In this document: positions 27,756-36,030 of the stretch, one piece after another
Layout: each line of letters opens with the position of its first letter
Position numbering within the stretch: the stretch's first letter is position 1
Source: Solwaraspora sp. WMMA2056
GTDB lineage: Bacteria; Actinomycetota; Actinomycetes; Mycobacteriales; Micromonosporaceae
Assembly: GCF_030345095.1 (NCBI RefSeq)
Contig: NZ_CP128360.1
Coordinates: 4,278,001-4,342,000, forward strand
Length of the DNA: 64,000 nt
Direction of reading: 5' to 3'
Notes under the pieces: generated by a model
Told to the model about the DNA's origin: nothing
The model's database searches: none
Seen by the model: the letters and a program-made list of their open reading frames with translations, nothing else
Made by a program: the position numbers and the translations under genes

Positions 27756-27768
27756 ACGGAGTGGCCGC

Positions 27769-28830
27769 GTGCACGCGACATTCACCCAGGAGCAGCAGGA
27801 GATCGGCGAAACCGTCGCGGCCCTCGCCAAGGCGCAGGCCGGCGCGGCGCGCGCCGCGCTGTCGACAGGTTGGCGGCCCTGCGCCGCCGACGGGCCGCTG
27901 CTGCGCGACTTCGGGCTGCTCGGCGTGCCCGAGTCGGTCGGCGGGGTCGGGTCGGCTCTGATCGACCTGCTCGTCGCCGTGGAGGTGCTCGGCGAGTACC
28001 TGGTCCCGAGCCGGTTCGCGGCCCACGCGGGCGCCGTACAGCTGCTCTGCGGCGCAGACGGGCGGACCGCGTCGTTGCCCGACGAGGTCCTCGACGGCCG
28101 CCGGGTGCTCACGTCGGCGGTCGACGTGCCGTCCACGGCCGGCTGGCCGGACCGGTCGGTGCCGGATCCGCTGGTGCGGACCCTGGTGCCGTACGCCGCC
28201 CAGGCGGACGGGTTCGTCGTCGCCGGTCCCGACGGGACCTGGGTCGCCGATGCTGCCGCGCTCGCCGAGCAGGCTCGGGTCACCGAACGGCGGTCGTTCG
28301 ACCCGTCGGTGCCGCTGTCGGACGTGTCGCTGTCCGCACCGCAGCGGGTCGACCCGGTCGGCACCGGGTTGTGGCGGGCGACGCTGGTGGTCGCCGCCGA
28401 ATTGTGCGGCGTCGCGCAGGGCGCGATCGGGTTGGCCGCCGAGCAGGCCCGTACCCGGGTGCAGTTCGGCCGGGTGATCGGGTCGTTCCAGGGGGTCGCG
28501 TTCCAGCTGGCCGAGGCCGCCACCGCGCGCAAGGCGGCGTGGGATCTGACGCTCTACGCGGCCTGGGCCGTCGACAACCGTCGACCGGACGCCGGGAGCC
28601 AGGTGCACGCCGCCAAGGCGGCGGCGGGAAAGGCCGCGGTCTTCGCCGCTGAGCGGGCCATCCAGGTGTACGGCGGGATGGGCATCACCATGGAGGCGGA
28701 TCCGCATCTGTTCCTGCGTCGGGCGTTGGTGCTCGACGCCCGCGCCGGCCGTGGCCGGTGGCACCGTCACCGGGCCGGCACGCTTCGGATCGAGGCGCGC
28801 CGGACGGGCCCGGGACAACCCACGTACTAA
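27769..28830 (+). CDS. Acyl-CoA dehydrogenase (second subunit of a pair)
   Basis: 353 residues; ACAD fold with FTQEQQEIGETVAAL start, ARTRVQFGRVIGSFQGVAFQ, and VYGGMGITMEADPHLFLRRA at the end. The central FAD-interacting strand motifs are degenerate and the C-terminal EGTxE-type motif is absent, as expected for the non-catalytic-looking partner of a heteromeric ACAD. GTG 27769 has GGAG 7 bases upstream. Last gene before a new promoter. Confidence 0.83.
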   Translation: MHATFTQEQQEIGETVAALAKAQAGAARAALSTGWRPCAADGPLLRDFGLLGVPESVGGVGSALIDLLVAVEVLGEYLVPSRFAAHAGAVQLLCGADGRTASLPDEVLDGRRVLTSAVDVPSTAGWPDRSVPDPLVRTLVPYAAQADGFVVAGPDGTWVADAAALAEQARVTERRSFDPSVPLSDVSLSAPQRVDPVGTGLWRATLVVAAELCGVAQGAIGLAAEQARTRVQFGRVIGSFQGVAFQLAEAATARKAAWDLTLYAAWAVDNRRPDAGSQVHAAKAAAGKAAVFAAERAIQVYGGMGITMEADPHLFLRRALVLDARAGRGRWHRHRAGTLRIEARRTGPGQPTY

Positions 28831-28850
28831 TGCGCTGACCTGCGCAGACC

Positions 28851-28895
28851 TTGCAGTGCCAGCAACGCGGCGGTAACATACCGGCTGGTCGGAAT
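28851..28895 (+). promoter_or_regulatory. Promoter and operator of the LLM-ligase operon
   Basis: -35 TTGCAG (28851-28856), 17-base spacer, -10 TAACAT (28874-28879). The operator ATACCGGCTGGTCGGAAT covers 28878-28895, overlapping the -10 and the expected start site. AGGAG (28901-28905) then serves the GTG at 28911. Confidence 0.68.
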
Positions 28896-28910
28896 AAACG
28901 AGGAGTGGTC

Positions 28911-30038
28911 GTGAAGTTCGGAATCATGAACCTGTTCCCGGTCGCCGACGGGGCATCGGACCATCAGGTGCTACGAGAGACTCTCGACGAGATCCAGCTG
29001 GCCGACGAACTCGGCTTCGACTCGATCTGGCTGGCCGAGCACCACTTCTCGAAGTACGGCATCCTCGGCAGCCCGGTCAACTTCGGCATGGCCGTCGCCG
29101 AGCGGACCAAGCGGATCACGATCGGCACCGCCGTGCTGGTGCTTCCACTGCACCACCCGCTGCGGCTGGCCGAGGACATCGCGGCGCTCGACGTGCTCAG
29201 CGGCGGTCGGGTGACCATCGGGGTCGGCCGTGGCTACCAGCCGGCCGAGTTCGCCGGCTTCGGGATCGCCCTGGCCGAGTCGAAGCAGCGCTACCAGGAG
29301 ACCCTCGACGTACTGCGGTTGGCGCTGACCCAGGAGAAGTTCTCCTACCACGGCGAGATCTACCACTTCGACGACGTCACGACCTACCCCCGGCCGTTCA
29401 CTCCCGGCGGTCCGCCGATCCTGCAGGGCACGGTCTCCCCGGACAGCTTCCGGGAGCGCGGCGCGATCGGCGAGCCGATCATCACCTCACCCAACTTCAC
29501 ACCGTTGGGCATCATGCAGCGCAACTTCAGCCTCTACCGGCAGAGCATGCAGGCCAACGGCTTCGACATCGCCACCTACGAACTGCCCTTCATGCAACAG
29601 GTGTGGTGCGGCGACGGCGAGGACGGCCTGCGTGAAGCCGCCTCGGCCGCGATGAACTACTACAAATCCGTCGGGAAGGTGATCCCGGGTTCGGAGGAGG
29701 CGATCGAGCAGGAGCGGTCCTATTACGCGGCGGTCGCCAAGAACATCGAACTGCTGACCCTGGAGCAGACCCTGACCCACGGCGGCAACTTCGGCTCGGC
29801 GCAGCGCGTCATCGAGACCATCGAGATGCTGCGCGAGCAGCTCGGCATCAACCACTACATCGGCTGGCTGCGGATCCCGTCGCTCGACCGGCGGAGCGCA
29901 CTGAAGTCCATGGAGGAGTTCGCCACCAAGGTGATCCCGCACTTCCGCGCGGCGGACCAGGCGGCCCGCCCGGCCGACGGCCACGACCGGGCCGACGACG
30001 TGCTGACGACCACCGCCCCCCAGGCGGTCATCGGATGA
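28911..30038 (+). CDS. Luciferase-like (LLM) flavin-dependent monooxygenase 1
   Basis: 375 residues with bacterial-luciferase TIM-barrel features: MKFGIMNLFPV start, LGFDSIWLAEHHFSKYG, TAVLVLPLHHPLRLAEDIAALD, GGRVTIGVGRGYQPAEFAGFG. Uses FMNH2 supplied by a reductase or is F420-dependent; sequence alone does not decide. GTG 28911 has AGGAG 5 bases upstream. First gene of a seven-gene operon containing three more LLM paralogues. Long-chain C-terminal part (about 260-375) contains the stretch with SYYAAVAKN. Role: oxygenation of a pathway intermediate (inference). Confidence 0.87.
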   Translation: MKFGIMNLFPVADGASDHQVLRETLDEIQLADELGFDSIWLAEHHFSKYGILGSPVNFGMAVAERTKRITIGTAVLVLPLHHPLRLAEDIAALDVLSGGRVTIGVGRGYQPAEFAGFGIALAESKQRYQETLDVLRLALTQEKFSYHGEIYHFDDVTTYPRPFTPGGPPILQGTVSPDSFRERGAIGEPIITSPNFTPLGIMQRNFSLYRQSMQANGFDIATYELPFMQQVWCGDGEDGLREAASAAMNYYKSVGKVIPGSEEAIEQERSYYAAVAKNIELLTLEQTLTHGGNFGSAQRVIETIEMLREQLGINHYIGWLRIPSLDRRSALKSMEEFATKVIPHFRAADQAARPADGHDRADDVLTTTAPQAVIG

Positions 30039-31078
30039 AGGTCAGCTGTTTCCTCAGCGCCCAGTTCGATCCGTCGACCAGCGCCTCAGACGGCATCGAC
30101 CAGGTGCTGGAGCAGGCCGCCGCCGCTGAGGCGGCCGGCTTCCACGCCGTCTACCTCGGCCACCACTTCCTCGCCAGGTCGGCGTTCGTCCAGCCCGTGC
30201 CGCTGGCCGGCTACCTCGCCCGGGCGACCACCCGGGTACGCATCGGCTTCGGTGTGCTGCTGGCACCGCTGCTGAATCCGGTCGCGCTCGCCGAGGACCT
30301 CGCCTCGCTCGACGTGCTCTGCCGGGGACGGTTGACCGTGGGCATCGGCGCCGGTTACCGCAAGCGGGAGACCGCCGCGTTCGGCGTCGAGTGGACCGAC
30401 CGGCTGCGTCGACTGCGTGAGTACGTCCCGATCCTGCGGTCGCTGTGGAACGGCGAGACGATCGACATCTCCGGCAGCTGGGGCGAGGTCCCCGGCGCGT
30501 CGCTGGCGCTGCGCCCGGTGCAGCCCGGCGGCCCGCCGCTGTGGATCGGCGCGTTCGCCGAGCCGGCGGTCCGCCGCGCCGCCCGACTGGACGCGCCGTG
30601 GCTCATCGGCCCCAAGGGCACCGACGCGGAGCTCGCCCGGCTGCTCGGCGTCTACCGGGGCGAGCTCGCCGACCGCGGTTTCACCCTCGACCGTGAGTAC
30701 CCGATGAGCCGGGAGGCGTTCATCGGCGACAGCTACGCCGCCGCGGTCACGGCCGTCCGACCACACCTGCAGCGTCAGTACGCCGGTTACCGATCCTGGG
30801 ACGACGCCCAGTCCCTGGACATCGACCGGTACCTGGCGCAGGACTGCCTGGTCGGCTCGGCGGACGAGATCGTCGACAAGCTGCGACGCTGGGAGGCTGA
30901 ACTCGGCATCACCGAGGTCTCGCTGCGGCACCAGTTCGTCGGCGCCAGCCAGGCCGAGGCGATGGAGCAGTTGGCCCGCTTCGGAGCGGAGGTCGTCCCC
31001 CGCCTCGCCGCGTCGCCGCCGGCGTCGCCATCCGTCTCGGAGGTCGCGTCGCCATCCGCCCCGGAGGTCGCCCGATGA
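30035..31078 (+). CDS. LLM flavin-dependent monooxygenase 2
   Basis: 347 residues, same family: FHAVYLGHHFLARSAFVQP, FGVLLAPLLNPVALAEDLASLD, GRLTVGIGAGYRKRETAAFG. ATG overlaps the previous stop (ATGA). The C-terminus ends in a low-complexity tail with two near-identical copies of an SPS/APEVA segment (about residues 325-347). It is divergent from LLM 1 (low overall similarity), so the two probably act at different steps or form a mixed dimer as LuxAB does. Confidence 0.86.
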   Translation: MKVSCFLSAQFDPSTSASDGIDQVLEQAAAAEAAGFHAVYLGHHFLARSAFVQPVPLAGYLARATTRVRIGFGVLLAPLLNPVALAEDLASLDVLCRGRLTVGIGAGYRKRETAAFGVEWTDRLRRLREYVPILRSLWNGETIDISGSWGEVPGASLALRPVQPGGPPLWIGAFAEPAVRRAARLDAPWLIGPKGTDAELARLLGVYRGELADRGFTLDREYPMSREAFIGDSYAAAVTAVRPHLQRQYAGYRSWDDAQSLDIDRYLAQDCLVGSADEIVDKLRRWEAELGITEVSLRHQFVGASQAEAMEQLARFGAEVVPRLAASPPASPSVSEVASPSAPEVAR

Positions 31079-32679
31079 GCACCGACCCGGGGACCACGCT
31101 GCCGGACGCCGACAACCTGGCCCTCGTTCTGCAACGCCGCCGTGCCGACCGCGGCGACGTCGTCGGCCTGTACGGCGAGGACGGTCGGTCATGGACGTTC
31201 GACGAGATCGACCTGCTCGCCGGCGGGGTGGCAGTCGCCCTGCGGGACGAGGGCGTGGGCGCCGGCGACCGGGTCGCCGGCTACCTGGCCAACGGCCCGG
31301 ACATCGTCTTCTTTCTCTTCGGCTGCTGGAAGATCGGTGCGGTCCCGGTCACCGTCAGCAGCCTGTACAACGCCACCGAACTCGCCGAGTCGCTGGCCAA
31401 GACCAGCCCCCGGTTGCTGCTCGTCGACGGACGCAGCCCGGACGTGGTCACCGAACTCATCGGCACCGGCACCGGGGTCCCGATCCGCCGCGTCGGCGAG
31501 CCGTCCGCCGCGCCCGACGGCGTCGCGGAGCCGGACGTCGAGCCGCTGCCGTGGGGTCGGCAGGCCCGGGTGCCGGCGGTCGACGTCGACCCGCAGGCCG
31601 AAGCCTGTGTGCTGTTCACCGGCGGGACGACCGGCCGGCCAAAGGCGGTCAGCGTCACCCACGGCGGCACCCGCGACTCGCTCATGCGGCTGGCCCGCGT
31701 CGCCACCGGTACCGACGCCGAAGGCACCGCCGCGCGGGACGCCAGGCCGAACCTCATCGCCCTGCCGCTGTTCCACAGCGGCGGCCAGCACTCGCTGCTG
31801 TTCGCGTTCTTCGTCGGGCGTCCGGCGGTGGTCTGGGAGAGGTTCGGCGTCGACCGGCTCGCCGACCTGATGGACCGGTACCGGTTCGACAACTTCTTCC
31901 TCCTGCCCACCATGGTCTACGACATCGTGCACGCCGAACGGGACCTGCCGTTCGACGGGGTCAAGTCCGTCCTGGTGGCCGGTCAGGCCATCTCGTGGTC
32001 GCTACGCCGCGCCTTCGAGGAGCGGTACCAGGTGCCGATCCTGGTCAACTACGGATCGACCGAGGCCGGGCACATCGCCGGCTGGACCGGCCGGGACATG
32101 AAGGCCGGCCGCTGGAAGCCCGGCTCCGCCGGGCGGGTCTACCCGGGGGTGGAGCTGGAGATCCGGGACGAGACCGGTGCCGCACTGCCGGGCGGGCGAC
32201 CGGGGGAGGTGGTGGTCCGCTCCGCGTTGACCAGGGGCTACGTCGACGACGCCGCCGCCTCCCGCGAGCTGGTCCGGGACGGCTGGGTGCACACCGGCGA
32301 CATCGGCTACGTCGACGAGGACGGGGTGCTGTTCCTGGTCGGCCGGAAGCGGGACATGATCAAATGCGGTGGTTTCCAGGTCTGGCCCGAGGAGATCGAG
32401 GACGAGCTGCGCCGGCATCCGCTGGTCGACGACGTTCGGGTGCTCGGCCGGCCGGACGACCGGCTCGGCGAGATTCCGGTGGCCCTCGTGGTGCGCAGGC
32501 CGGACCGCACGGTGACCGACAGCGAACTCTCCCAGCGTCTGGTCGCGTACGCGCGGGACCGGCTTGCCCACTTCAAGACACCCCGGCGGATCGAGTTCGT
32601 CGCCGCCCTGGAACGCAGCGCCACCGGCAAGATCAGCCGGGCCACACCGGCCGCGACGCGGGCGGGTGCGTCCGGATGA
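31075..32679 (+). CDS. Acyl-CoA ligase
   Basis: 534 residues. Adenylate-forming enzyme whose ATP loop reads LFTGGTTGRPKAV, with Gly where most ligases have Ser (YTSGTTG). Other motifs are normal: FHSGGQHSLL, NYGSTEAGHIAG, WVHTGDIGYVDEDGVLFLVGRK, and ATGKISR with the catalytic Lys. ATGA overlaps on both sides, so it is co-translated with the LLM genes. Activates an oxygenated intermediate or the substrate of the LLM step (inference). Confidence 0.88.
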   Translation: MSTDPGTTLPDADNLALVLQRRRADRGDVVGLYGEDGRSWTFDEIDLLAGGVAVALRDEGVGAGDRVAGYLANGPDIVFFLFGCWKIGAVPVTVSSLYNATELAESLAKTSPRLLLVDGRSPDVVTELIGTGTGVPIRRVGEPSAAPDGVAEPDVEPLPWGRQARVPAVDVDPQAEACVLFTGGTTGRPKAVSVTHGGTRDSLMRLARVATGTDAEGTAARDARPNLIALPLFHSGGQHSLLFAFFVGRPAVVWERFGVDRLADLMDRYRFDNFFLLPTMVYDIVHAERDLPFDGVKSVLVAGQAISWSLRRAFEERYQVPILVNYGSTEAGHIAGWTGRDMKAGRWKPGSAGRVYPGVELEIRDETGAALPGGRPGEVVVRSALTRGYVDDAAASRELVRDGWVHTGDIGYVDEDGVLFLVGRKRDMIKCGGFQVWPEEIEDELRRHPLVDDVRVLGRPDDRLGEIPVALVVRRPDRTVTDSELSQRLVAYARDRLAHFKTPRRIEFVAALERSATGKISRATPAATRAGASG

Positions 32680-33674
32680 AGTTCGGCATCATGGCCTCGC
32701 ACCAGTATCCGCACGGCGACGACCTCGGCGCGCACCTCGCCGACCTGTTCGGCACCGTCGAACTCGCCGCCGAACTCGGCTACGACTCGGTGTGGACGAT
32801 CAACCACTTCCAGTCGAACCTGGCCACCCCGCAGCCGATCTCCATGCTGGCCAGCCTCATTCCGCGCTCCGGCGACATGCTGCTCGGCACTGGCATCCTG
32901 CTGCTGCCGATGTTCCACCCCGTACACGTCGCGGAGGAGTTCGCGACCCTCGACCACCTCTCCGGCGGACGGGTGGTCCTCGGCGTCGGCGCCGGCTACC
33001 GGGAGAACGAGCTCGCCGCGTTCGGAATCGACCCGCAGACCCGGTTCCGGCGCTTCGACGAGAGCATCCGGCTGATCCGCGCGCTGTGGACCGGACGACC
33101 GGTCACCCAGGACGGCGAGTTCTACCCGCAGACCGACGCGACCATCGGTGTCCGGCCGCTGACGCCGGGCGGACCGCCGATCTGGATCGGCGCCGGCGGC
33201 AGGAAAGCGGTCCGCCGGGCCGCCCGTCTCGGCGACGCCTGGTACGCGCCGGGCAACTCACCGAGCCGGCGCTTCCTGCCCGAGCATCGGGCCGTCTACG
33301 AGGAGGCGCTGGCTGAGTACGGCCGGGACCCGACGACGGTGCAGCGCCCGGTCGGGGTCGAGCTGTACTGCGCGCCGAGCACCGAGCAGGCTGTCGCCGA
33401 GGCGCTGCCGCACGCCCGGCGGGAGTACGCCACCTACGCCGAGTACCCGGCGCTGCGCTGGCAGCGGGACCGCTTCGACGAACTGGTCCGCAACACGCTG
33501 CTGCTGGGCTCGCCGGAGCTGCTCATCGAACGGATCACCGCCCTGCGTGACCTGGGCTTCGACCACGTCATCTTCCGCCCCGGGTGGCTCGGCATGCCGA
33601 CCGGGAAACTGCGTGCCTCGCTGCGGCTGTTCGCCGCCGAGGTGATGCCCGCCTTCCGTACCAGCCGACCGTGA
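32676..33674 (+). CDS. LLM flavin-dependent monooxygenase 3
   Basis: 332 residues: MKFGIMASHQYPHGDDLGAH, LGYDSVWTINHFQSNL, TGILLLPMFHPVHVAEEFATLD, GGRVVLGVGAGYRENELAAFG and PPIWIGAGG. Closest in the window to LLM 4 at 34665 (same H/DHQY-ELGDDL start and SSLATPQP loop), so these two are paralogues that flank the crotonase gene. Confidence 0.87.
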   Translation: MKFGIMASHQYPHGDDLGAHLADLFGTVELAAELGYDSVWTINHFQSNLATPQPISMLASLIPRSGDMLLGTGILLLPMFHPVHVAEEFATLDHLSGGRVVLGVGAGYRENELAAFGIDPQTRFRRFDESIRLIRALWTGRPVTQDGEFYPQTDATIGVRPLTPGGPPIWIGAGGRKAVRRAARLGDAWYAPGNSPSRRFLPEHRAVYEEALAEYGRDPTTVQRPVGVELYCAPSTEQAVAEALPHARREYATYAEYPALRWQRDRFDELVRNTLLLGSPELLIERITALRDLGFDHVIFRPGWLGMPTGKLRASLRLFAAEVMPAFRTSRP

Positions 33675-33683
33675 GGAACCGTC

Positions 33684-34655
33684 GTGAAGAAGACCGAAGC
33701 TGAACTTCTGGAACACCAGTGGGACGTCGAGAACATGGAGGTCGATCCCGAGGTCCTGGCGAAGTACGTCCGGTACGACGTCGACGAGCAGCGGTCGGTC
33801 GCGACCATCACCTTCGACCGTCCCGAGCGGCTCAACGCCATTCCGGTGGCCGCCTTCGAGCGCGTCGGCGACCTGGTGCGCGAGGCCGAGACCGACGACC
33901 GGGTCAAGGTCATCGTGTTCAAGGGCGAAGGCGAACACTTCGGCACCGGCGCCGACGCCGCCGAGCTCGGGCACTACATCGGCTACCGGACCGGCACCGA
34001 CAAGTCGTCGCGGCGGCGGCCGGCGCAGCGGCAACGCATCCTGCCCGACCGCAACGTGCTCAGCTCCGGATTCACCCGCCCGATCATCGAGTCGCTCAAG
34101 GCGACCATCTGCCAGGTGCAGGGGTACTGCTACGGCGGCCACTTCCAGATCGCGCTGTCGGCCGACATCGTCATCGCCAGCCCCGACGCCCGGTTCACCC
34201 ATCCGGCGTTCCGCTACCTCGGTCCCGCCCCGCAGGACATGTACCACTGGATCGAGAAGGTCGGTCTGACCACGATGAAGGACGTCATGCTGACCATGCG
34301 GGCCATCGGCGCCGAGGAGGGCGAGCGCAAGGGCCTGGTCACCAAGGTGGTCGAGCGTGACGAACTACAGCGCTGGGTCGACGACTACGCCGACGCGATC
34401 GCTGTCATGCCACTGGACTCGCTGATGATGGGCAAGTCGATGATGCAACTGGTCATGGAGGCCCGGGGCAAGGGCCTCGGCGCGATGACCGGCTGGGTCG
34501 GGCACGGCTGGGCGACCAACGTCAGTTTCGACGACGGGGACTGGAACTTCCTCAAGGAGCGCCGGGAGAAGGGCATCGGCCGGGCGCTGGCCGACCGGGA
34601 CCGGCTGGTCGCACCGTACTTCCGGCTCAGCGACACCCGGTCGCGCGAGAAGTAG
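33684..34655 (+). CDS. Atypical crotonase-fold protein
   Basis: 323 residues, longer than the usual 260. A charged N-terminal extension (about 1-40) precedes the crotonase core, which shows ITFDRPERLNAI, the oxyanion-hole segment FGTGADAAEL and GYCYGGHFQIALSADI. Both classical hydratase glutamates are replaced (the CELA-type segment reads HFQIA; the QPEI-type segment reads HPAF), so simple enoyl-CoA hydration is unlikely. GTG 33684 has GAGGA upstream. Located between two LLM genes. Could act as a hydrolase, C-C hydrolase or isomerase on an oxygenated CoA ester. Confidence 0.8.
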   Translation: MKKTEAELLEHQWDVENMEVDPEVLAKYVRYDVDEQRSVATITFDRPERLNAIPVAAFERVGDLVREAETDDRVKVIVFKGEGEHFGTGADAAELGHYIGYRTGTDKSSRRRPAQRQRILPDRNVLSSGFTRPIIESLKATICQVQGYCYGGHFQIALSADIVIASPDARFTHPAFRYLGPAPQDMYHWIEKVGLTTMKDVMLTMRAIGAEEGERKGLVTKVVERDELQRWVDDYADAIAVMPLDSLMMGKSMMQLVMEARGKGLGAMTGWVGHGWATNVSFDDGDWNFLKERREKGIGRALADRDRLVAPYFRLSDTRSREK

Positions 34656-34664
34656 GGCGCGGTC

Positions 34665-35648
34665 GTGAAGTTCGGCATCCTTCTCGACCACCAGTACGAG
34701 CTCGGCGACGACCTGCAGCGGCGGACCGGTGAGACGGTCGAGTACGTCCAGCACATCCGCGACCTCGGCTACGACTCGGTGTTCGGTATCCACCACTATC
34801 TGTCGTCACTGGCCACACCGCAGCCGATGCCGCTGCTGAGCCGGCTCGTCGAGCACTCCGGCAACATGCAGATCGGCACCGGCATCCTCATCCTGCCGCT
34901 CGGGCATCCGGTGCACTGGGCCGAGGAGATCGCCACGATCGACCAGATGTCCGGCGGCCGGTTCGTCCTGGGCATCGGCTCCGGCTACCGCGACGCCGAG
35001 TTCGCCTCGTTCGGCGTCGACCGGCGTACCCGGGTGTCGCGGATGAACGAGGCGCTGGCGGTGATGCAGCGGTTGTGGACCGGTGAGCCCGTCCACCACG
35101 AGGGGCGGCACTTCACCCTGGACGGGGTGCGGTGCAGCGTACTGCCGCGGCAGCGGCCGCACCCGCCGGTCTGGGTCGGCGCCAACGGACCGACCGGCAT
35201 CGCCCGGATCGCCCGTCAGGGCCTGCCGTGGCTCGCCCCGTCCAACGTGCGCCGCAACTGGGCCGTGGGAAACCTGACCGAATACCGGCAGCTGCGTACG
35301 GCGGCCGGCTTCAGCGAGCAGGACGCGGTGTTCCCGATCCACCGGGACCTGTGCGTCGCGGACTCGGCCGACGCCGCGCACGCGATCGCCGGCGACGCGG
35401 TCCGCCGGTCCTACGGCGAGTACGTCCAGTACGGCATGGACTTCTTCGAGTCCCAGTGGGAGGCGATCAAGGAGAAGGCGCTCTTCTTCGGCTCGCCCGA
35501 CGACATCGCCGCGAAGATTTCCGACTTCGCCGCCGCCGGCTTCAACCACTTCGTCTTCCGCGCCCAGTGGCTCGGGCTGCCGATCGAGCGGTCCGTTGAG
35601 ATCGTCGAACGGTTCGCCCGCGAGGTCATGCCGAGGTTCCGGCGATGA
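34665..35648 (+). CDS. LLM flavin-dependent monooxygenase 4
   Basis: 327 residues: MKFGILLDHQYELGDDLQ, LGYDSVFGIHHYLSSL, TGILILPLGHPVHWAEEIATID, GGRFVLGIGSGYRDAEFASFG. GTG 34665 follows the crotonase stop by 9 bases. Paralogue of LLM 3. Its last codons overlap the VOC start (ATGA). No signal peptide, so cytosolic. Confidence 0.87.
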   Translation: MKFGILLDHQYELGDDLQRRTGETVEYVQHIRDLGYDSVFGIHHYLSSLATPQPMPLLSRLVEHSGNMQIGTGILILPLGHPVHWAEEIATIDQMSGGRFVLGIGSGYRDAEFASFGVDRRTRVSRMNEALAVMQRLWTGEPVHHEGRHFTLDGVRCSVLPRQRPHPPVWVGANGPTGIARIARQGLPWLAPSNVRRNWAVGNLTEYRQLRTAAGFSEQDAVFPIHRDLCVADSADAAHAIAGDAVRRSYGEYVQYGMDFFESQWEAIKEKALFFGSPDDIAAKISDFAAAGFNHFVFRAQWLGLPIERSVEIVERFAREVMPRFRR

Positions 35649-35980
35649 GGATCGGCCACGTGATCGTTCCGGCCGCAGACCTGGCCGCCCAGGTCGACTT
35701 CTACACCCGGCTCGGACTGACGGTGCGGTTCCGCGACGGCGACCGGTACGTCGCGCTCACCGACGGGACGGTGACCATCGGCCTGGCCGACGGATCACAG
35801 CAGCCCGTCGCCGGCCGCACCCTGCTCAGCGTCGAAGTCGACGACCTCGACAGCTGCGTCGCCGAACTGGCCGCGTCCGGCGCGTCGGTCGGGGAGCCCG
35901 TGCCGGGCCCGCACGAGCGGCGGTCGGTGGTCGTCGACCCGGGCGGTGTCCCGGTCGTCGTCTACGAACGACGGGTCTGA
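35645..35980 (+). CDS. Small VOC family protein
   Basis: 111 residues, one VOC module pair: RIGHVIVPAADLAAQVDFYTRLGL at the start (His4 as likely ligand) and VVDPGGVPVVVYERRV at the end. Similar to small glyoxalase-like proteins. Last gene of the LLM operon by overlap. Function unknown; possibly a lyase, or a binding protein for an oxygenated intermediate. Confidence 0.75.
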   Translation: MRIGHVIVPAADLAAQVDFYTRLGLTVRFRDGDRYVALTDGTVTIGLADGSQQPVAGRTLLSVEVDDLDSCVAELAASGASVGEPVPGPHERRSVVVDPGGVPVVVYERRV

Positions 35981-36030
35981 CCGACCACGGCGGCCGGCGG
36001 GGCGGTGCCCGACCGGTGCAGTCTGGTGAG

